Source of the DNA: an uncultured Victivallales bacterium
Lineage (GTDB): Bacteria > Verrucomicrobiota > Lentisphaeria > Victivallales > UBA1829
Length of the DNA: 64,000 nt
NCBI GenBank assembly: GCA_944390735.1
Contig: CALXRL010000019.1
Span: 1-64,000, forward strand
Reading direction: 5' to 3'
Part shown: piece after piece, positions 62,067 through 64,000 of the stretch
Layout of the letters: every line of letters starts with the position of its first letter
Numbering within the stretch: position 1 is the first letter of the stretch
Notes under the pieces: model-generated
Told to the model about the DNA's origin: nothing
The model's database searches: none
Seen by the model: the letters and a program-made list of their open reading frames with translations, nothing else
Position numbers and translations under genes: made by a program

Positions 62067-63299
62067 TTAGAAATTATGAATGACCAGTCCGTCCCGGAGT
62101 TTCGGTTCAAACCAGGTGGATTTGGGCGGCATGATCTTGCCGGCGTCCGCGATGTCCATCAGCTGGTCGAGTGTGGTCGGATACATGGAGAAGGCCACCG
62201 CGGCCTTGCCCGAATCCACCAGCCGGACCAGTTCCTTCGTGCCGCGGATTCCGCCGACAAAGTCGATCCGCTTGCTGGTTCTGGGATCTTCGATGCCGAG
62301 AACAGGTCCCAGCAGATTGTCCTGCAGAATGCTGACGTCGAGTCTCTCAATGACGCCAAGGGTCGAGGTGTCGAAATTCGGCGTCAGCTTGTACCATTGA
62401 TGATCGAGATACATGCAGATTTCGGAGACTTTCGACGGCGTCTGTTCCGTTGTTTTTTCCACGTTGAACTTCCGGGCGATTTCCGCGAGGAACCCGTCGC
62501 GGGTGCGTCCGTTGAGATCCTTCACCAAGCGGTTGTAGGCAAGAATGCGGAGCTGATTCGAGGGAAACGCGACCGCAAGGAAATAATTGTATTCCTCCCG
62601 TCCGGTATGGTTCGGATTTTCGGATTTGCAGGCGATGCCGGAACGGGCGGCGGAGGCGGCGCGGTGGTGTCCGTCGGCAATGTAGAAGCAGGGGACCTCC
62701 TTGTCAAAGAGCTCGGAGAGCTGGCGGGAACGCTGCTCCCCGGCCTTCCAGAGCTTGTGCTCGATTCCGTCGGCTGCGACAAACGAAAAGTACGGGGGCT
62801 CCGCGATGATTTCCGACACGATCCGGTCGATGTTCGGATTGTCGCGGTAGGTCAGAAAAACGGGACCCGTATGAGAACGGAGCTCCATGACGTGACGCGC
62901 CCGGTCGTCTTCCTTGTCCTTGCGGGTCTTCTCATGCTTTTTGATGATGTTGCTGTTGTAGTCCTCGACGGACGCGGCTCCCGCGATGCCGATCTGAAGA
63001 TGATCGCCCATTTTCAGCGAATAGACATAGAGATTCTTTTCCTTGTCCTCGACCAGCGGCGCCTCGCGGATGAGCCGTTTGAAATTCTCGACGGCTTTGG
63101 CGTAGACCGGGTCGCTGTAAAGATCAATGCCCGGTTCCAGCTCGATCTCCGGACGGGAGACCCGGAGGAAACTCAGGGGATTGCCTTTTGCAAGTTCCGC
63201 CGCCTCTTCGCTGTTGACGACGTCATAGGGGACCGCCGCGACCTGCGCGACTTTCTCCGGGGTGGGCATCATTCCGTTGAATCCTTGAAAAATAGCCAT
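62067..63299 (-). CDS. DUF1015 family protein
   Basis: 410 residues matching DUF1015, a widespread bacterial family of unsettled function. Motifs include VAAVPYDVVNSEEA near the N-terminus, HEKTRKDKEDDRARHVMEL and FYIADGHHRAASAA (about 238-252). ATG 63299 follows GGAGG with a 6-base gap. The longer frame to 63368 runs into the promoter. In other bacteria DUF1015 genes lie near serine biosynthesis. Here the neighbours are an efflux pair and divergent purO. Confidence 0.88.
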   Translation of the reverse strand: MAIFQGFNGMMPTPEKVAQVAAVPYDVVNSEEAAELAKGNPLSFLRVSRPEIELEPGIDLYSDPVYAKAVENFKRLIREAPLVEDKEKNLYVYSLKMGDHLQIGIAGAASVEDYNSNIIKKHEKTRKDKEDDRARHVMELRSHTGPVFLTYRDNPNIDRIVSEIIAEPPYFSFVAADGIEHKLWKAGEQRSRQLSELFDKEVPCFYIADGHHRAASAARSGIACKSENPNHTGREEYNYFLAVAFPSNQLRILAYNRLVKDLNGRTRDGFLAEIARKFNVEKTTEQTPSKVSEICMYLDHQWYKLTPNFDTSTLGVIERLDVSILQDNLLGPVLGIEDPRTSKRIDFVGGIRGTKELVRLVDSGKAAVAFSMYPTTLDQLMDIADAGKIMPPKSTWFEPKLRDGLVIHNF

Positions 63300-63339
63300 G
63301 GTTGCCTCCGTTCCTGTTTTGATGAAATTTGTATCCTTT

Positions 63340-63368
63340 ACTATAACACGGAAAGGAAAATTATGCAA
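63340..63368 (-). promoter_or_regulatory. Promoter of the DUF1015 gene
   Basis: On the minus strand TTGCAT (63368-63363), 17 bases, TATAGT (63345-63340), about 40 bases before the start. Confidence 0.65.
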
Positions 63369-63412
63369 GAAGCTCCCCGGAGATTCCCTTGCAATTATTT
63401 CCTGCGGAACTG

Positions 63413-63441
63413 TTGAAAAAAGGTCGATGTGGCTTTATATT
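63413..63441 (+). promoter_or_regulatory. Promoter of purO
   Basis: TTGAAA (63413-63418), 17 bases, TATATT (63436-63441), about 48 bases before ATG 63489. It diverges from the DUF1015 promoter, with about 45 bases between the two -35 boxes. Confidence 0.7.
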
Positions 63442-63488
63442 TCCGGAATGGAAAAATGGAACTTCAACATCAGTCAGGAGATTGCATC

Positions 63489-64000
63489 ATGTATCTTGGA
63501 AGAATCGTTGCCGCGGGTATGACCGCGAAAGGAAATGTTGTCGCCGCCTATCGCGTTTCGTCCCGTTCGTTCCCGAACCGAACGGCGGATCTGGCCGGAG
63601 AGACCGTTTCCATCATTCCGCGCAAGGGGTTTGAATCCGATCTGGCAAAGAATCCGTATATCGCCTATCACTGTCTCCGGCTTGCGGGGAAAATCGCCGT
63701 GGCGACAAACGGATCCCACACCGACCCGATCGTCGAGAAGATTCAGGCCGGAATGAACCTGCGCGACGCATTCGCCATCTCCCTGCTTGCCATGGATTAT
63801 GAAAAGGATGCTCTGGATACGCCCCGTATCGCGGTCGGTGTCGACGCGGAGACGAAACAGGGCGTTGTGGCGATCGTCCGCAAGGATGCGCTGCTGGTTC
63901 AGCTCTACGATCTGGTTCCGGGCAGACTCTACTATGTGTCCACTTATGAGAAGAATGCTCCGTCGCAGGACAATGTCGACAACAGTTTCGATGCCGCCTG
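63489..64000 (+). CDS. purO: IMP cyclohydrolase, PurO-type (5' part)
   Basis: The first 170 codons of a gene that runs off the window. MYLGRIVAAGMTAKGN, YRVSSRSFPNRTA, NPYIAYHC and TNGSHTDPIVEKI match PurO, the IMP cyclohydrolase first found in methanogenic archaea, which closes the purine ring in place of the C-terminal half of PurH. LLAMDYEKDALDTPRIA is also a family segment. In a bacterium it would imply that PurH is absent or lacks its cyclohydrolase part, which this window cannot show. It has its own divergent promoter. Confidence 0.88.
   Translation, partial: MYLGRIVAAGMTAKGNVVAAYRVSSRSFPNRTADLAGETVSIIPRKGFESDLAKNPYIAYHCLRLAGKIAVATNGSHTDPIVEKIQAGMNLRDAFAISLLAMDYEKDALDTPRIAVGVDAETKQGVVAIVRKDALLVQLYDLVPGRLYYVSTYEKNAPSQDNVDNSFDAA

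Overview
This window looks like the chromosome of an anaerobic, sugar-degrading bacterium of the PVC superphylum, most likely Lentisphaerota (Victivallis-like). That placement is an inference. It rests on a trimeric NAD-linked [FeFe] hydrogenase under Rex control, several atypical glycoside hydrolases and rhamnose genes, a MurA with Asp in place of the catalytic Cys (as in Chlamydia), and an archaeal-type PurO. The DNA is moderately GC-rich and densely packed. Genes often overlap by 4 bases (ATGA), and intergenic promoters are close to the housekeeping TTGnnn-16/17-TATATT type. I saw no tRNA, rRNA, CRISPR array, transposase or prophage gene.

Layout. 1-3.6 kb: end of a trp operon (trpD-C-F-B-A) closed by a hairpin terminator. 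3.7-9.6 kb, minus strand: a GH123-like hydrolase with its own promoter and a palindromic operator, a beta-helix protein, a small coiled-coil protein, a NUDIX hydrolase and a DAHP synthase. 9.7-15.4 kb: a degenerate Ppx/GppA protein, an alpha-L-rhamnosidase coupled to an EFR1 ferredoxin-flavodoxin protein, and rhamnulokinase. 15.9-25.7 kb: nadA (minus), a small secreted protein, an amino-acid permease fused to a PTS EIIA domain, carB, ftsQ, dapB and a TrmA-type methyltransferase. 25.8-31.4 kb, minus: a rex-hydC-hydB-hydA-receiver-folB operon led by a Rex box. 31.6-39.7 kb: an FMN riboswitch followed by ribBA-ribH-nusB-ftsY-(C39-like)-ribD-ribE-(unknown)-pdxJ and a terminator. 39.8-46.7 kb, minus: a hypothetical gene with cysS and DUF523, then prc-murA-secreted protein. 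47-51.3 kb: a GH42-like protein, an RlmI-type methyltransferase and a C45-type acyl hydrolase. 51.9-57.6 kb: a deoxyribosyltransferase-like gene, then a TgpA-DUF58-MoxR(FHA) module. 57.8-64 kb: an RND efflux pair, a DUF1015 protein and the start of purO.

The least ordinary DNA is a noncoding element of about 430-450 bp present twice, in opposite orientations, at 15406-15855 and 51358-51784. Copy 2 has perfect 87-bp terminal inverted repeats and nested internal palindromes. The plus strand is C-rich for about 1 kb left of each copy and G-rich for about 1 kb right of it, whichever way the flanking genes run. This element and its skew signature are the best candidates for something undescribed. 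Secondary points of interest are a receiver domain with Glu at the phosphoacceptor position inside the hydrogenase operon, the permease-EIIA fusion, the FHA-MoxR fusion, and an unrecognised probable TIM-barrel gene locked between ribE and pdxJ.
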